From VRUE01 sp963714155 (GTDB lineage Bacteria > Actinomycetota > Thermoleophilia > Solirubrobacterales > 70-9): a stretch of DNA of 64,000 nt. Under the pieces are notes generated by a model. That model ran no database searches. It had not been told where the DNA came from and was given only the letters and a program-made list of their open reading frames with translations. Within the stretch, counting starts at the first letter, position 1; each line of letters starts with the position of its first letter. The DNA lies in assembly GCA_963714155.1 (NCBI GenBank), contig OY970236.1, forward strand, positions 682,001-746,000. The letters run 5' to 3'. Positions 9,190 through 17,053 of the stretch are shown here, in pieces. Both the position numbers and the translations under genes were made by a program.

Positions 9190-9201
9190 TCTTTCGAAAG
9201 A
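9190..9201. promoter_or_regulatory. perfect 12-bp palindrome, candidate TetR operator
   Basis: TCTTTCGAAAGA is a perfect palindrome 56 bp upstream of the tandem TetR gene, in AT-richer DNA than its surroundings. The position fits autoregulation, but no binding consensus is known to me. Confidence 0.4.
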
Positions 9202-9303
9202 CAAGGCTGCCAGCCAGCTTTTGAAGAAAATTTAGATTGGGACTTGATTTTTGCGTAGGGCTATGTTTTTATGTGGACGGCCCAAAGATGCCGCAGCGGC
9301 ACA

Positions 9304-9402
9304 GCCGGATCCCTGCCGGCTACCCCCCTGCCGTCGGTCCCCTTCCGACGGCGACCAGCAAACATTGACCCGGGTTCGACGCCTCCCTCGTCGGCCCGGG
9401 TC
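9304..9402 (+). other. structured non-coding stretch with three strong hairpins
   Basis: The gap 9135-9462 holds no convincing gene. Within it three stems follow each other: GCCGG/CCGGC (9304-9320), GCCGTCGG/CCGACGGC (9330-9352) and GACCCGGG/CCCGGGTC (9367-9402), the last with an inner CGAC/GTCG stem. The order suggests either a folded leader of the following small genes or a small RNA. I could not match it to a known riboswitch consensus. Confidence 0.35.
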
Positions 9403-9462
9403 GTTTGTCGTTGGCCCGGACCAAGCGCGCGGCTGGCTGAAGCAGTCATCTAGGCTTCGGGC

Positions 9463-9657
9463 ATGGCCCGGATTCCAAGCGAGGACGAGGCTGCCGCGAT
9501 CGCGGCAGCAATCGAGCGGTTTCGCGCGGAGACGGCGCCGGTGCCCACCTTGGAGGCGGACACCGTCAGCCCGTGGCAGCGGGCCGCGCTGCTCGAGGGA
9601 GTCAGCGCCAAGGGTACAGCCGAGGATTCAGAAGGAGGAGAGAGATGGCCGTCGTGA
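9463..9657 (+). CDS. small protein, acyl-CoA carboxylase epsilon-like
   Basis: The protein has 64 aa and starts at ATG (MARIPSEDEAAAIAAAIERF). The N-terminal acidic helix followed by a conserved-looking SPWQRAALLEGV resembles the short epsilon-type subunits of actinobacterial acyl-CoA carboxylases (EE-x-AAI-x-AAIE ... W-x-x-AAxLE). No carboxyltransferase gene lies beside it, although a biotin carboxylase/BCCP is 15 kb away. The tail (after about residue 52) overlaps the dodecin ribosome-binding site and start. The family assignment is tentative. Confidence 0.5.
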   Translation: MARIPSEDEAAAIAAAIERFRAETAPVPTLEADTVSPWQRAALLEGVSAKGTAEDSEGGERWPS

Positions 9658-9854
9658 AGATCATCGAGTTGGTCGGCAGCTCCAAAACGTCGACCGACGA
9701 CGCTGCGCGCCAAGCGCTTGGTCAGGCGCAGGGCACGCTGCGCAACATCCGCGCGGTCGACATCGTCTCGACCGGAATCCGCGGCGAGAACCTGGATGAG
9801 TACCGCGCCCACGTGCGCGTTGCCTTCCTGATCGAGGGAACGGACATCGACTAG
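9645..9854 (+). CDS. dodecin (flavin-storage protein)
   Basis: The protein has 69 aa, typical of dodecin. The start at 9645 is set by a strong GGAGGAGAG ribosome-binding site and by the family N-terminus VVKIIELVGSSKTSTDDA; a longer frame-open version adds an Arg-rich nonsense leader. The features TLRNIRAVDIV and YRAHVRVAFLIEG match the small beta-sheet/helix fold that assembles into a dodecamer binding flavin (FMN, riboflavin) or CoA. It starts inside the end of the preceding small gene, so the two are probably coupled. Confidence 0.88.
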   Translation: MAVVKIIELVGSSKTSTDDAARQALGQAQGTLRNIRAVDIVSTGIRGENLDEYRAHVRVAFLIEGTDID

Positions 9855-9866
9855 CCGGACTGGGAA

Positions 9867-9940
9867 GGGGCGAGGTGCTCCCTCCCAAAACGCGCGGCAG
9901 GAGCCGCGCTTGAGTGTTTTGGGAGGGAGCACCTCGCCCC
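9867..9940 (+). repeat. family A bulged palindrome, copy A1
   Basis: The 25-nt outer arms 9867-9891 and 9916-9940 are perfectly complementary. The inner 7-bp stem GCGCGGC/GCCGCGC (9892-9898, 9903-9909) has loop AGGA. The only asymmetry is a one-sided 6-nt bulge TTGAGT at 9910-9915. The 74-nt element lies between dodecin and rhodanese. It could act as a terminator hairpin, but no T-tract follows. Confidence 0.9.
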
Positions 9941-9970
9941 TCTCGAGACCGGTTGGCTAGATTCCCAGTT

Positions 9971-10369
9971 ATGAGCGACGAGCCACGAGAGGTCTCCCGA
10001 GACGAGGCCCAGAAGCTGATTGGGGATGGGGCGCAGTTGATTGACGTGCGCGCCGATCACGAGTGGGAGATGGGGCGGATTGAGGGCGCCACCCACTTGC
10101 CGCTGGCCGAGTTGGCCGAGCGGACCGGGGAGATCGACAAGGATCGAACCGTGGTCCTCTACTGCCGCGGCGGTAATCGCTCGACGATGGCTGCTGAGGC
10201 ACTGGCCGCCGCCGGCTACGACGCGGTGAAGCTCAGCGAGGGGATCGTCGGCTGGTCCGAGGCCGGTCTGCCGCTCGCTCCGGAGGGTGGCGCGGTGGCC
10301 GAGTCGGGCGAGGCCGCATCGATCCTCCACGCCCGCAAGAAGCTGCCTCCAGAGCTAACCAAGCCCTAA
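9971..10369 (+). CDS. rhodanese-like sulfurtransferase
   Basis: The protein has 132 aa with a single rhodanese domain and an active-site loop YCRGGNRS carrying the catalytic Cys. The N-terminal DEAQKLIGDGAQLIDVRADHEWEMGRI is the usual CH2A-like region. The start at 9971 is chosen because the upstream in-frame extension reads through repeat A1. It lies 39 nt before the sulfite reductase and leads the sulfate-assimilation cluster, so a role in handling sulfane sulfur or sulfide is plausible. Confidence 0.88.
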   Translation: MSDEPREVSRDEAQKLIGDGAQLIDVRADHEWEMGRIEGATHLPLAELAERTGEIDKDRTVVLYCRGGNRSTMAAEALAAAGYDAVKLSEGIVGWSEAGLPLAPEGGAVAESGEAASILHARKKLPPELTKP

Positions 10370-10408
10370 ATACCCTAATCCCTGTCAGGTTTTGCTATTT
10401 TCCACTCT

Positions 10409-12253
10409 GTGGAGGTAGCCGTAGACCAACAGAAGGAGCAGCGGGGCAAGGGCCGCACTGGCACCTTGGAGAACCCGGAGACCTATCGCAACGTCCCCGG
10501 CCACATCATCCCGATCATCGAGCGCGAGTTCGACGACTTCGAAAACGAAGCCGAGACTTTCCTCGCCGGACAGATCGCCGAAGACGAGTTCATCGGCTTC
10601 CGCCTCAAGCAGGGCGTCTATGGACAGCGCCAGCCCGACGTGCAGATGGTGCGGGTCAAGCTTCCCTTCGGCGGCGTCACCCCGCAACAGATGGAGGCCT
10701 TCGCCAGCGTGGTCGAGAAGTACGCGCCGCTGAACAAGGGCCACATCACGACGCGGCAGAACATCCAGATCCACCACATCCCGCTGCGCGACATGGAGTC
10801 GCTGCTGCGCGAGATCGCCGAGGCCGACCTCTCCTCGCGCGAGGGTTGCGGCAACACGGTGCGCAACGTCACCGGCGACCCCTGGGCCGGCGTCGCCCCC
10901 GACGAGATCTTCGACCCGACGCCGTACGCCGGCGCCTACGCCCGCTACTTCGTCCGTCACCCGACGACGCAGCTGATGCCGCGCAAGATCAAGACCGCCT
11001 TCAGCGGCTCCGACGAGGACCGCGCGATCACCGGCATCCACGACATCGCCTTCCTCTCGCGCGAACGCGACGGGGTCAAGGGCTTCGAGGTCCGGGTCGG
11101 CGGCGGCACCTCGATCATGGCCCGCGTCGCGCCGACGCTCTACGACTTCGTCGAGGCCGACAACGGCGACTACCTCAAGGTCTCCGAGGCCGCGCTGCGC
11201 ATCTTCGATCGCCAGGAGTGGCTGCGCGTCAACCGCGCCCGCGCCCGGATCAAGGTCCTGATCGACAAGATCGGCATCGACGCCTTCCGCGAGCAGGTCG
11301 ACGAGGAGCTCGAGGGCGATTGGGTCGCCGAAAGGAACTTCGACGCCGAGTTGGTCGAGCGCCTGCGCTTCGAGGACGACGAGCAGGCCAACGCTCCGGC
11401 GGTGCCGCCGGCCGCGGCCTCGCCCAACGGCGACCGCTCCCAGTTCGACCGCTTCGTCGAGGGCAACGTGCAGGCGCAGCGCCAGGAGGGCTTCTCCGCG
11501 GTCGAGGTGAAGATCGAGCGCGGCGACCTGACCCCGGAGCAGTTCCGCGGCCTGGCCGCGATCATGCGCGAGTTCACCGGCGGCTACGCCCGCAGCACCG
11601 TGCAGCAGAACCTGGTTCTGCGCTGGGTCCGCAACGAGGCGCTCTACGACCTTTGGCAGCGGCTCGGCGAGCTCGGCCTCGACGAGGCCGGCGCCGACGA
11701 GATCACCGACGTCGTCAGCTGCCCCGGCACCGACAGCTGCAAGATGGGCATCACCAGCTCGATGGGGCTCAACCGGGCGATCAAGGAGCGTCTCCAGGCG
11801 ATGGAGATCACCGACGATCTGACCCGCAAGATCCACATCAAGATGAGCGGCTGCCCGAACGGCTGCAGCCAGCACCACATCGCCAACATCGGCTTCTACG
11901 GCGCCTCGCTGAAGGTCGGCGGCCGCCAGATTCCCGCCTACATCCCGCACATCGGTGGTCGCTACGAGGGCGGCGAGGTCGTCTTCGGCACGCGGCTGAA
12001 GTCCCGCCTGCCCGCCAAGCGCGTGCCCGAGGCGGTCGAGCGCTGGATCCGCATGTACGAGGCGGAGCGCTCCGGCGAGGCCGAGGAGTTCAACGACTTC
12101 GCCGAGCGGATCGGCGCCGAGCGCTTCGAAGCAGAGGTCAAGGAGCTGACGATGCCGGCGGAGTTCAGCCTCGAGACCATGCAGCAGTTCATCGACTGGA
12201 ACCGGTCCAGCCCCTACAAGGTCGAGAGGGGCGAGGGCGAGTGCGCGATATGA
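10409..12253 (+). CDS. assimilatory sulfite reductase (ferredoxin-type, sirohaem/4Fe-4S)
   Basis: The protein has 614 aa with the nitrite/sulfite reductase architecture: two ferredoxin-like half domains and two sirohaem/4Fe-4S halves. The cluster and sirohaem ligands are seen as CPGTDSC (C-x5-C) and CPNGC (C-x3-C). Sirohaem-phosphate contacts are likely in TRQNIQIHH and NTVRNVTGD. It reduces sulfite to sulfide with six electrons, probably from ferredoxin. Nitrite reductases share the fold; the following cysH, sat and cysC genes make sulfite the likely substrate. The start is GTG. The stop overlaps the cysH ATG (ATGA). Confidence 0.92.
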   Translation: MEVAVDQQKEQRGKGRTGTLENPETYRNVPGHIIPIIEREFDDFENEAETFLAGQIAEDEFIGFRLKQGVYGQRQPDVQMVRVKLPFGGVTPQQMEAFASVVEKYAPLNKGHITTRQNIQIHHIPLRDMESLLREIAEADLSSREGCGNTVRNVTGDPWAGVAPDEIFDPTPYAGAYARYFVRHPTTQLMPRKIKTAFSGSDEDRAITGIHDIAFLSRERDGVKGFEVRVGGGTSIMARVAPTLYDFVEADNGDYLKVSEAALRIFDRQEWLRVNRARARIKVLIDKIGIDAFREQVDEELEGDWVAERNFDAELVERLRFEDDEQANAPAVPPAAASPNGDRSQFDRFVEGNVQAQRQEGFSAVEVKIERGDLTPEQFRGLAAIMREFTGGYARSTVQQNLVLRWVRNEALYDLWQRLGELGLDEAGADEITDVVSCPGTDSCKMGITSSMGLNRAIKERLQAMEITDDLTRKIHIKMSGCPNGCSQHHIANIGFYGASLKVGGRQIPAYIPHIGGRYEGGEVVFGTRLKSRLPAKRVPEAVERWIRMYEAERSGEAEEFNDFAERIGAERFEAEVKELTMPAEFSLETMQQFIDWNRSSPYKVERGEGECAI

Positions 12254-12948
12254 ACCCTGTTGCCGCTCCAGCCGCCATTTCTGATCCGGAGGCGATCGCC
12301 GCCGAGCTCGAGGACCGCTCGGCCGAGCAGACGATCGAGTGGATGTTCGAGACCTTTGGCGAGAACCACTACATCGCCTGCTCGTTCCAGAAAACGAGCT
12401 CGGTGACCGCTCACCTGGCGACCAAGGTCAACCCGCAGGCGCGCTTCTTCTACCTCGATACCGACGTTCTCTTCCCGGAGACGTACGAGACGCGTGACCG
12501 TCTCGCCGAGTCGCTGGGGATCGAGTTCGACCGCTTTCACAACTTGACCCTGGAGGAGCAGGCGGCCCAGCACGGCGACGAGCTCTGGAACCGCGATCCC
12601 GATGCCTGCTGCGGTTTGCGCAAGGTTGAGCCGATGCGCAGGGCGCTTTCTTCCGTAGACTGCTGGCTCGCCGGCGTCCGCCGTGAGGACTCAGCCAGCC
12701 GCGCCAACACTCCGAAGTTCGGCTGGGACAAGCGCTTTGAGCTCTGGAAGCTCAACCCGCTCGCGGACTGGACCGAGCGCGATGTCTGGAACTACATCCA
12801 TGAGCACGACCTCCCGTACAACCCGCTCCACGATCAGGGCTATCCCTCGATCGGCTGCACCCACTGCACAAAGCCGGTCGGCGTGGGCGGTTCGTCTCGC
12901 GACGGCCGCTGGGCGGGGCTCGAAAAGTCCGAGTGCGGGATCAACTAG
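12250..12948 (+). CDS. cysH: adenylyl-sulfate (APS/PAPS) reductase
   Basis: The protein has 232 aa. The start at 12250 (ATGA overlap with the sulfite reductase stop) gives a normal N-terminus; a far longer open frame upstream is the shadow of the sulfite reductase gene. CCGLRKVEP and the later GCTHCTKP supply the two cysteine pairs that bind the 4Fe-4S cluster in bacterial APS reductases. SECGIN near the end carries the catalytic Cys. The cysteine set suggests APS rather than PAPS as substrate, although the neighbouring cysC makes PAPS. It produces sulfite for the upstream enzyme. Confidence 0.93.
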   Translation: MNPVAAPAAISDPEAIAAELEDRSAEQTIEWMFETFGENHYIACSFQKTSSVTAHLATKVNPQARFFYLDTDVLFPETYETRDRLAESLGIEFDRFHNLTLEEQAAQHGDELWNRDPDACCGLRKVEPMRRALSSVDCWLAGVRREDSASRANTPKFGWDKRFELWKLNPLADWTERDVWNYIHEHDLPYNPLHDQGYPSIGCTHCTKPVGVGGSSRDGRWAGLEKSECGIN

Positions 12949-13018
12949 CGGCGCGACGCGCCTGAGATAACCCCTTTTTTCGTAACCCTTTCCCCGACCG
13001 ATTGGTGAGATTCAACGC

Positions 13019-14095
13019 ATGAGCGAGACGATGACTGAGCTTTCCCTGACACTTGACGAGCGCCACACCGCCGACTTCGAGATGATCGGCAACGGCGGCT
13101 TTGCGCCGCTGACCGGCTTCCAGGGGTCCGCCGACTGGGAGCGCGTCTGTTCTGAGATGCGCACGACCGGCGGTGACTACTGGCCGATCCCGATCACCCT
13201 GGCGAGCGACCTCGAGTGTGAGGTCGGCGACGTCATCGCCCTCTCCAGCGACGAAGGCAAGGCGCTCGGTCGCCTCAAGGTCGAGGAGATCTGGGAGCGC
13301 GACGTCAAGCGCGAGGCCGAGCAGGTCTACGGCACCACCGACGAGGACCACCCCGGCGTCGCCGCGATCTATGCAGAGGGCAACCGGATGCTCGCCGGCG
13401 CGATCGAGGTCGACGCGCTGCCGGATCACGAGGAGGCCTTCATGCGCCGCTACAAGACGGCGGCGGAGCACAAGGCTGATTTCGAGGCGCGTGGCTGGAA
13501 GAAGATCGTCGCCTTCCAGACCCGCAACCCGATCCACCGCGCCCATGAGTACCTGACCAAGGCGGCGCTGGAGACCTGCGACGGCCTCTTCATCCACCCG
13601 CTGATCGGCAAGACCAAGGCCGGTGACATCCCCGCCGACGTGCGGATGCGCTGCTACGAGGTGCTGATGGAGAACTACTACCCGAACGACCGGGTGGTGC
13701 TGGGCGTGAAGCCGGCGAAGATGCACTACGCCGGCCCGCGCGAGGCGGTCCTGCACGCGATCGTCCGCCGCAACTACGGCGCCACGCACTTCATCGTCGG
13801 CCGCGACCATGCCGGTGCCGGTGACTACTACGGCACCTACGACGCGCAGAAGATCTTCGACACGATCGACATCGACGAGCTCGGCATCGAGCCGCTGATG
13901 TTCGAGCACACCTTCTGGTGCAACGAGTGCGAGGGCCTTGCTTCGAACAAGACCTGTCCGCATGACCAAGAGGCGCGCCTCTTCCTTTCCGGAACCAAGG
14001 TCCGCGAAATGCTCGGCAACGGCGAAAGGCCGCCGCACGAGTTCTCGCGTGACGAGGTCGCCGACATCCTGATCGACGCTTACAAGGAGGACTGA
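13019..14095 (+). CDS. sat: sulfate adenylyltransferase (ATP sulfurylase)
   Basis: The protein has 358 aa, a short Sat/Met3-type enzyme without a fused kinase. QTRNPIHRAHE is the ATP/sulfate-binding motif, followed by FIHPLIGKTKAGDIPADVR and GRDHAGAGDYY. A CysND-type enzyme is not present in the window. It makes APS from ATP and sulfate. The start is ATG after AGATTCAACGC, with a weak ribosome-binding site. It is separated from cysH by 70 nt and followed by cysC after 6 nt. Confidence 0.95.
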   Translation: MSETMTELSLTLDERHTADFEMIGNGGFAPLTGFQGSADWERVCSEMRTTGGDYWPIPITLASDLECEVGDVIALSSDEGKALGRLKVEEIWERDVKREAEQVYGTTDEDHPGVAAIYAEGNRMLAGAIEVDALPDHEEAFMRRYKTAAEHKADFEARGWKKIVAFQTRNPIHRAHEYLTKAALETCDGLFIHPLIGKTKAGDIPADVRMRCYEVLMENYYPNDRVVLGVKPAKMHYAGPREAVLHAIVRRNYGATHFIVGRDHAGAGDYYGTYDAQKIFDTIDIDELGIEPLMFEHTFWCNECEGLASNKTCPHDQEARLFLSGTKVREMLGNGERPPHEFSRDEVADILIDAYKED

Positions 14096-14101
14096 ACGAG
14101 C

Positions 14102-14656
14102 ATGGCAGGCGAGAAGGGCTTCACCCTCTGGTTCACCGGGCTTTCCGGTGCCGGCAAGACGACCATTTCCGGGCTGCTCGAGACCGAGCTGCGCGCGCGC
14201 GGCTCCAAGCTCGAGATCCTCGACGGCGACGTGGTGCGCGAAAACCTCTCGAAGGGCCTCGGCTTTTCGAAGGAGGACCGCGACATCAACATCCGCCGCA
14301 TCGCCTTCGTCGCTGACCTGCTCAGCCGCAACGGCGTGCCGGTGATCACCGCGGCGATCTCCCCCTACGCCGAGATCCGCGATGAGGCGCACGAGCTGAT
14401 GGGCGACCGCTTCATCGAGGTCTACGTCAAGGCTTCGGTCGACACCTGCGCCGAGCGCGACGTCAAGGGGCTCTACGCCAAGGCGTTCTCCGGCGAGATC
14501 AAGGAATTCACCGGCGTCTCCGACCCCTACGAGATTCCGGAGAATCCGGCTTGGGTCTGCGATACGGAGAACGAGACTCCTGAGGAGTCGGCGCAGAAGC
14601 TGCTCGAGTACCTCGAGTCGCGGGACTTGATCCCGGCGGCTGCGGTTACTGCTTAA
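14102..14656 (+). CDS. cysC: adenylyl-sulfate kinase
   Basis: The protein has 184 aa. The Walker A motif is GLSGAGKTT (residues 10-18), then ILDGDVVRENLSKGLGFSKEDRD and DVKGLYAKAFSGEIKEFTGVSDPYE, all typical of APS kinase. It phosphorylates APS to PAPS, used for sulfonation and possibly for reduction. A PAPS-using sulfotransferase is not in the window; a sulfatase is present at 26-28 kb. It is the last gene of the cluster; repeat A2 follows 15 nt after the stop. Confidence 0.95.
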   Translation: MAGEKGFTLWFTGLSGAGKTTISGLLETELRARGSKLEILDGDVVRENLSKGLGFSKEDRDINIRRIAFVADLLSRNGVPVITAAISPYAEIRDEAHELMGDRFIEVYVKASVDTCAERDVKGLYAKAFSGEIKEFTGVSDPYEIPENPAWVCDTENETPEESAQKLLEYLESRDLIPAAAVTA

Positions 14657-14671
14657 GACTCGGAAGTGAGG

Positions 14672-14746
14672 ACGGGGCGGGAGCCCCATTCCAAAACGAG
14701 CGGCTGCGCCGCTCTTGAGTGTTTTGGAATGGGGCTCCCGCCCCGT
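14672..14746 (+). repeat. family A bulged palindrome, copy A2
   Basis: The 26-nt perfect outer arms (14672-14697 and 14721-14746), inner stem GAGCGGC/GCCGCTC with loop TGC, and the same one-sided bulge TTGAGT at 14715-14720 repeat the design of A1. The arms differ from A1 at several positions, but each change is compensated on the other arm. It lies between convergent cysC and the DUF2149 gene. Confidence 0.9.
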
Positions 14747-14752
14747 TTCTCG

Positions 14753-14799
14753 TTCCGGTGTGCTTACGCATTCCCCAGCAGGGACAAAGCACAGCGGAA
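14753..14799. repeat. family B inverted repeat, copy B5
   Basis: TTCCGGTGTGCTT (14753-14765) and AAGCACAGCGGAA (14787-14799) pair over 13 positions with one mismatch around a 21-nt loop. It is only 6 bp from repeat A2 and 13 bp from the end of the DUF2149 gene. Confidence 0.75.
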
Positions 14800-14812
14800 G
14801 CGAGATTCCGTG

Positions 14813-15142
14813 CTAGGGCTTGTTGGGGACTAGGACGGTGCGGCCATCCGCGAGTCGATAAACCGTGCCGAGGGGCTTGCCTCTGCCGACGACTCGCTCA
14901 TCTGGCTTGAGCTGGACCTCCTTGATCGGCTGGTCTTTCTTCGTGACCACGGCGTTGGCTGGGCGGGTGGGGTGCTCCGCTTTCGACTTGGAGGTCAGGG
15001 CTGAGGTCAGGTCGAGGGATGAGAGGGCGGCGAGGAGGAAGGCGACCGAGAGGACTATGCCGAGGTCGAAGAGGTTGACCAGGCCGTCGAGGGGGTCGCC
15101 GGCGCGGTCGTCGCGGGCTCTGGCGCGGGGGGTGACCTTCAT
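14813..15142 (-). CDS. DUF2149 protein, ExbD-like partner of the ExbB channel
   Basis: The protein has 109 aa. A short basic N-terminus (MKVTPRARARDDRAGDPLDGLVNLFD) precedes a single membrane segment (about 26-45, LGIVLSVAFLLAALSSLDL) and a small outer domain ending in GTVYRLADGRTVLVP. The topology and the conserved acidic DGLVNLFD just before the membrane parallel ExbD/TolR. DUF2149 is known to occur beside MotA/TolQ/ExbB genes. The start overlaps the ExbB stop (ATGA), so the two are translationally coupled. It is the last gene of the haem locus. Confidence 0.75.
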   Translation of the reverse strand: MKVTPRARARDDRAGDPLDGLVNLFDLGIVLSVAFLLAALSSLDLTSALTSKSKAEHPTRPANAVVTKKDQPIKEVQLKPDERVVGRGKPLGTVYRLADGRTVLVPNKP

Positions 15143-15804
15143 GGGGCTACGGCCCAGTGGCTGTGCTGGGCGGCGGGGATGCCGTTGCCGGTGGGGGTGA
15201 TGAGGGTGGCGGCGATGTACTCGACGTCGGAGTAGTCCTGGGCGTAGAGGCGGTCGCGGACGAGGGAGATGGCGAAGGCGACCGCGCCGATCAGGAGGCC
15301 GGCGACGGTGACGCTGAAGGCGACCCGGAGGTTGTCGGTGAGGGTGGCGACGTCGCCGTCGGCGAGGCCGGCGAGGGCTGGGGAGAGCGGGATCAGGGTG
15401 CCCATCAGGCCCAGCGCCGGGCCCATGCGGACGAGGATGCGGGTGCGCTCGAGGCGGCGCAGCGAGCGATAGTCGTACTCGGCGAGGCGCTTGGCGATCC
15501 GCTGTTCGGCGTCGGGCCGGCCGACCTGTTCGAGGACTTCGGCCAGGACTTCTTCCATCGCTTTGTTGCGGGCGACGCTGAGCAGCGCCACCAGCGCCTC
15601 GGGTCGCGAGCCGGCGGCGAGCCTGCCCTGGCACTCGGCGACGGCGTTCTCCAGCTGCCAGACGCTGCGGCCGCGCCGCCGGCGCAGCTCGGCCAAAAGC
15701 GCCCCGGCTTCGACCACGACGACGACCAGCGCCAAAACGGCGAGGACCAGCACCGGCACCTCCAGCGCCTCGGAGATATCGAAGAGAAGCTGCTCGACGC
15801 TCAT
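15139..15804 (-). CDS. MotA/TolQ/ExbB-family proton channel protein
   Basis: The protein has 221 aa from the chosen ATG at 15804 (MSVEQLLFDISEALEVPV); ATG at 15837 is a possible alternative. There are three membrane segments: about 15-38 (LVLAVLALVVVVVEAGAL), about 115-140 (RMGPALGLMGTLIPLSPALAGLADGD) and about 150-175 (VAFSVTVAGLLIGAVAFAISLV). The second and third with the linking GLMGTLIPLSPAL and TDNLRVAFSVTVAGL match the ExbB/TolQ core that builds the proton path. In diderms ExbB-ExbD powers TonB receptors; here it sits in a haem-uptake operon of what should be a monoderm. Confidence 0.82.
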   Translation of the reverse strand: MSVEQLLFDISEALEVPVLVLAVLALVVVVVEAGALLAELRRRRGRSVWQLENAVAECQGRLAAGSRPEALVALLSVARNKAMEEVLAEVLEQVGRPDAEQRIAKRLAEYDYRSLRRLERTRILVRMGPALGLMGTLIPLSPALAGLADGDVATLTDNLRVAFSVTVAGLLIGAVAFAISLVRDRLYAQDYSDVEYIAATLITPTGNGIPAAQHSHWAVAP

Positions 15805-15859
15805 CGCGGACCCCGCTGCAACGTTTTGTTCTCCCATGAGGCGGACAACGCGTTGCACC

Positions 15860-17053
15860 TCATCGGAGCAGGCTCCGTGTCTCCACCAGAGCACCCGCGA
15901 CGAGCAGCCCGGCGGTGACGAGCAGGCCGAGCGCAGCGCCGGGAAGTCCCGATCCCCCGCCGCCACTCTCAAGCTGACCGCGGCGCGCCGTAGCCAGCTT
16001 CTTCTCTGCGTCGACCGGGGCTGTGGCGCTCACAAGCTTGCCGACGACGGTCTCCCCGGCGCTGTGCTCCCGATCCGCTTTGTGCAGAGGCGCGTCGGTG
16101 GTACCCCGGCGGACGCTCAACGCGGCCTTCGGCCGCGTGTCCGCCGGGGTACCACCGACGCGTCCCCCACCACCCGGACCAGGGGGCACGGCGCCGCGCG
16201 TGCCGGCGACGGCGCCGTGATCGGGCGCCGTCGCCTCATGACTGCGCCCACCCCCCTTGCGGTCCGGTCCGGAGAGCGGTGCCCCGACCTGGATTGTCAC
16301 CACGGCCGAGGTCCCGGCTCTGTCGCCCGGAGTCGTGACGCCGACCACCACGTCGTAGCTGCCGCGCTTGGCGAAGCTGTGACGGGCGGTGGCGCCGGAA
16401 GCTGAGTCGCCGTCGTCGAAGTACCAGGAGTATTCGAGCTGCTCACCCGAGCCGGCGCGGTCGACGATCGCGCTGAAGGCGATCGCCTTCCCGACTTCGG
16501 TGCGATGGGTCGAGGCGCGCGCCCGCACGCGCAGGGGGGATCCCTTGTACAGCGCCACCGTCACCCCTTGCGGCGCCTCAAACGAGTCGCTCGCGTTGAG
16601 GTCGTCCCCGCCGGTGCTCGGGCGGAGGAAGCCGGTGCCCGCGGCCGTCGCGTAGATCACCGCCGGGCCGTCGGCGAAGGCGCCGTCGTCGAGTGCCTGG
16701 TGGCGACTGAGCAGGACCGCGCCGCCGGCGGGACGCTGCACCTCCAAGTAGGAGAAGCCGAAGGGGTCCGCACCGGCGGCTTCGAGGATCGTCGCCAGCG
16801 AGAAGCCGGTCACGGTGATGCTGCTCTCGCCCGCTTCGGCGTGCAGCGGGTAGCTGCGAGCGACGACGTCTTCCCTACCCGCGAGCGCGGCGAGGGAGAG
16901 CGTCTGCTGCCCGCCCCCCGGCGAGATCACGGTGACCTGGGCATCGTCTGCGCGCGCATTGCCGGCGAGCGCCAGGCTCAGCGCCAGGGCAAGCAGCCCG
17001 GCGAGGGCCGAGCGCCCCGCGCTCAGCCCGTCGTGAAGGAGATCGCGAAGCAT
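15860..17053 (-). CDS. membrane-anchored PKD-domain surface protein of the haem locus
   Basis: The protein has 397 aa. A signal peptide (about 1-36), a domain of about 130 residues (VTVISPGGGQQTLSLAAL to VTVALYKGSPL) that faintly recalls molybdopterin-oxidoreductase-type beta folds without cofactor residues, a PKD domain (about 180-255, YSWYFDDGDSASGATARHSF), a low-complexity linker and a C-terminal membrane segment (GAALGLLVTAGLLVAGALVE). It overlaps the end of the HtaA gene by 31 nt. The linker contains in-frame repeat A3, which encodes VGGTPADTRPKAALSVRRG. A plausible role is holding haem-capture proteins at the membrane or transmitting ExbB energy; this is inference. Confidence 0.65.
   Translation of the reverse strand: MLRDLLHDGLSAGRSALAGLLALALSLALAGNARADDAQVTVISPGGGQQTLSLAALAGREDVVARSYPLHAEAGESSITVTGFSLATILEAAGADPFGFSYLEVQRPAGGAVLLSRHQALDDGAFADGPAVIYATAAGTGFLRPSTGGDDLNASDSFEAPQGVTVALYKGSPLRVRARASTHRTEVGKAIAFSAIVDRAGSGEQLEYSWYFDDGDSASGATARHSFAKRGSYDVVVGVTTPGDRAGTSAVVTIQVGAPLSGPDRKGGGRSHEATAPDHGAVAGTRGAVPPGPGGGGRVGGTPADTRPKAALSVRRGTTDAPLHKADREHSAGETVVGKLVSATAPVDAEKKLATARRGQLESGGGGSGLPGAALGLLVTAGLLVAGALVETRSLLR
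16091..16162 (-). repeat. family A bulged palindrome, copy A3, inside a coding region
   Basis: Arms of 24 nt (16091-16114 and 16139-16162) are perfectly complementary, with an inner stem CGCGGCC/GGCCGCG and loop TTC. On the minus strand the one-sided bulge reads TTGAGC, the same position as TTGAGT in A1 and A2. A single T (16138) is opposite the bulge. The element is translated in frame in the linker of the PKD protein. Confidence 0.85.

Noticed and set aside
9304..9402. Signal-recognition-particle RNA or known riboswitch
   Set aside because: The conserved apical sequences of SRP RNA and the cores of the TPP, cobalamin, glycine or fluoride classes are not found.
10846..12249. Long open frame in frame 1 across the sulfite reductase gene, joined to cysH
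   Set aside because: It is an Arg-rich shadow of the reductase gene; only the part from 12250 is cysH.
14672..14746. Family A repeat as a simple intrinsic terminator
   Set aside because: No T-tract follows and a copy lies inside a gene; the conserved bulge is not needed for termination.
9867..16162. CRISPR array
   Set aside because: The repeats are far apart, palindromic and not regularly spaced; no cas genes are present.
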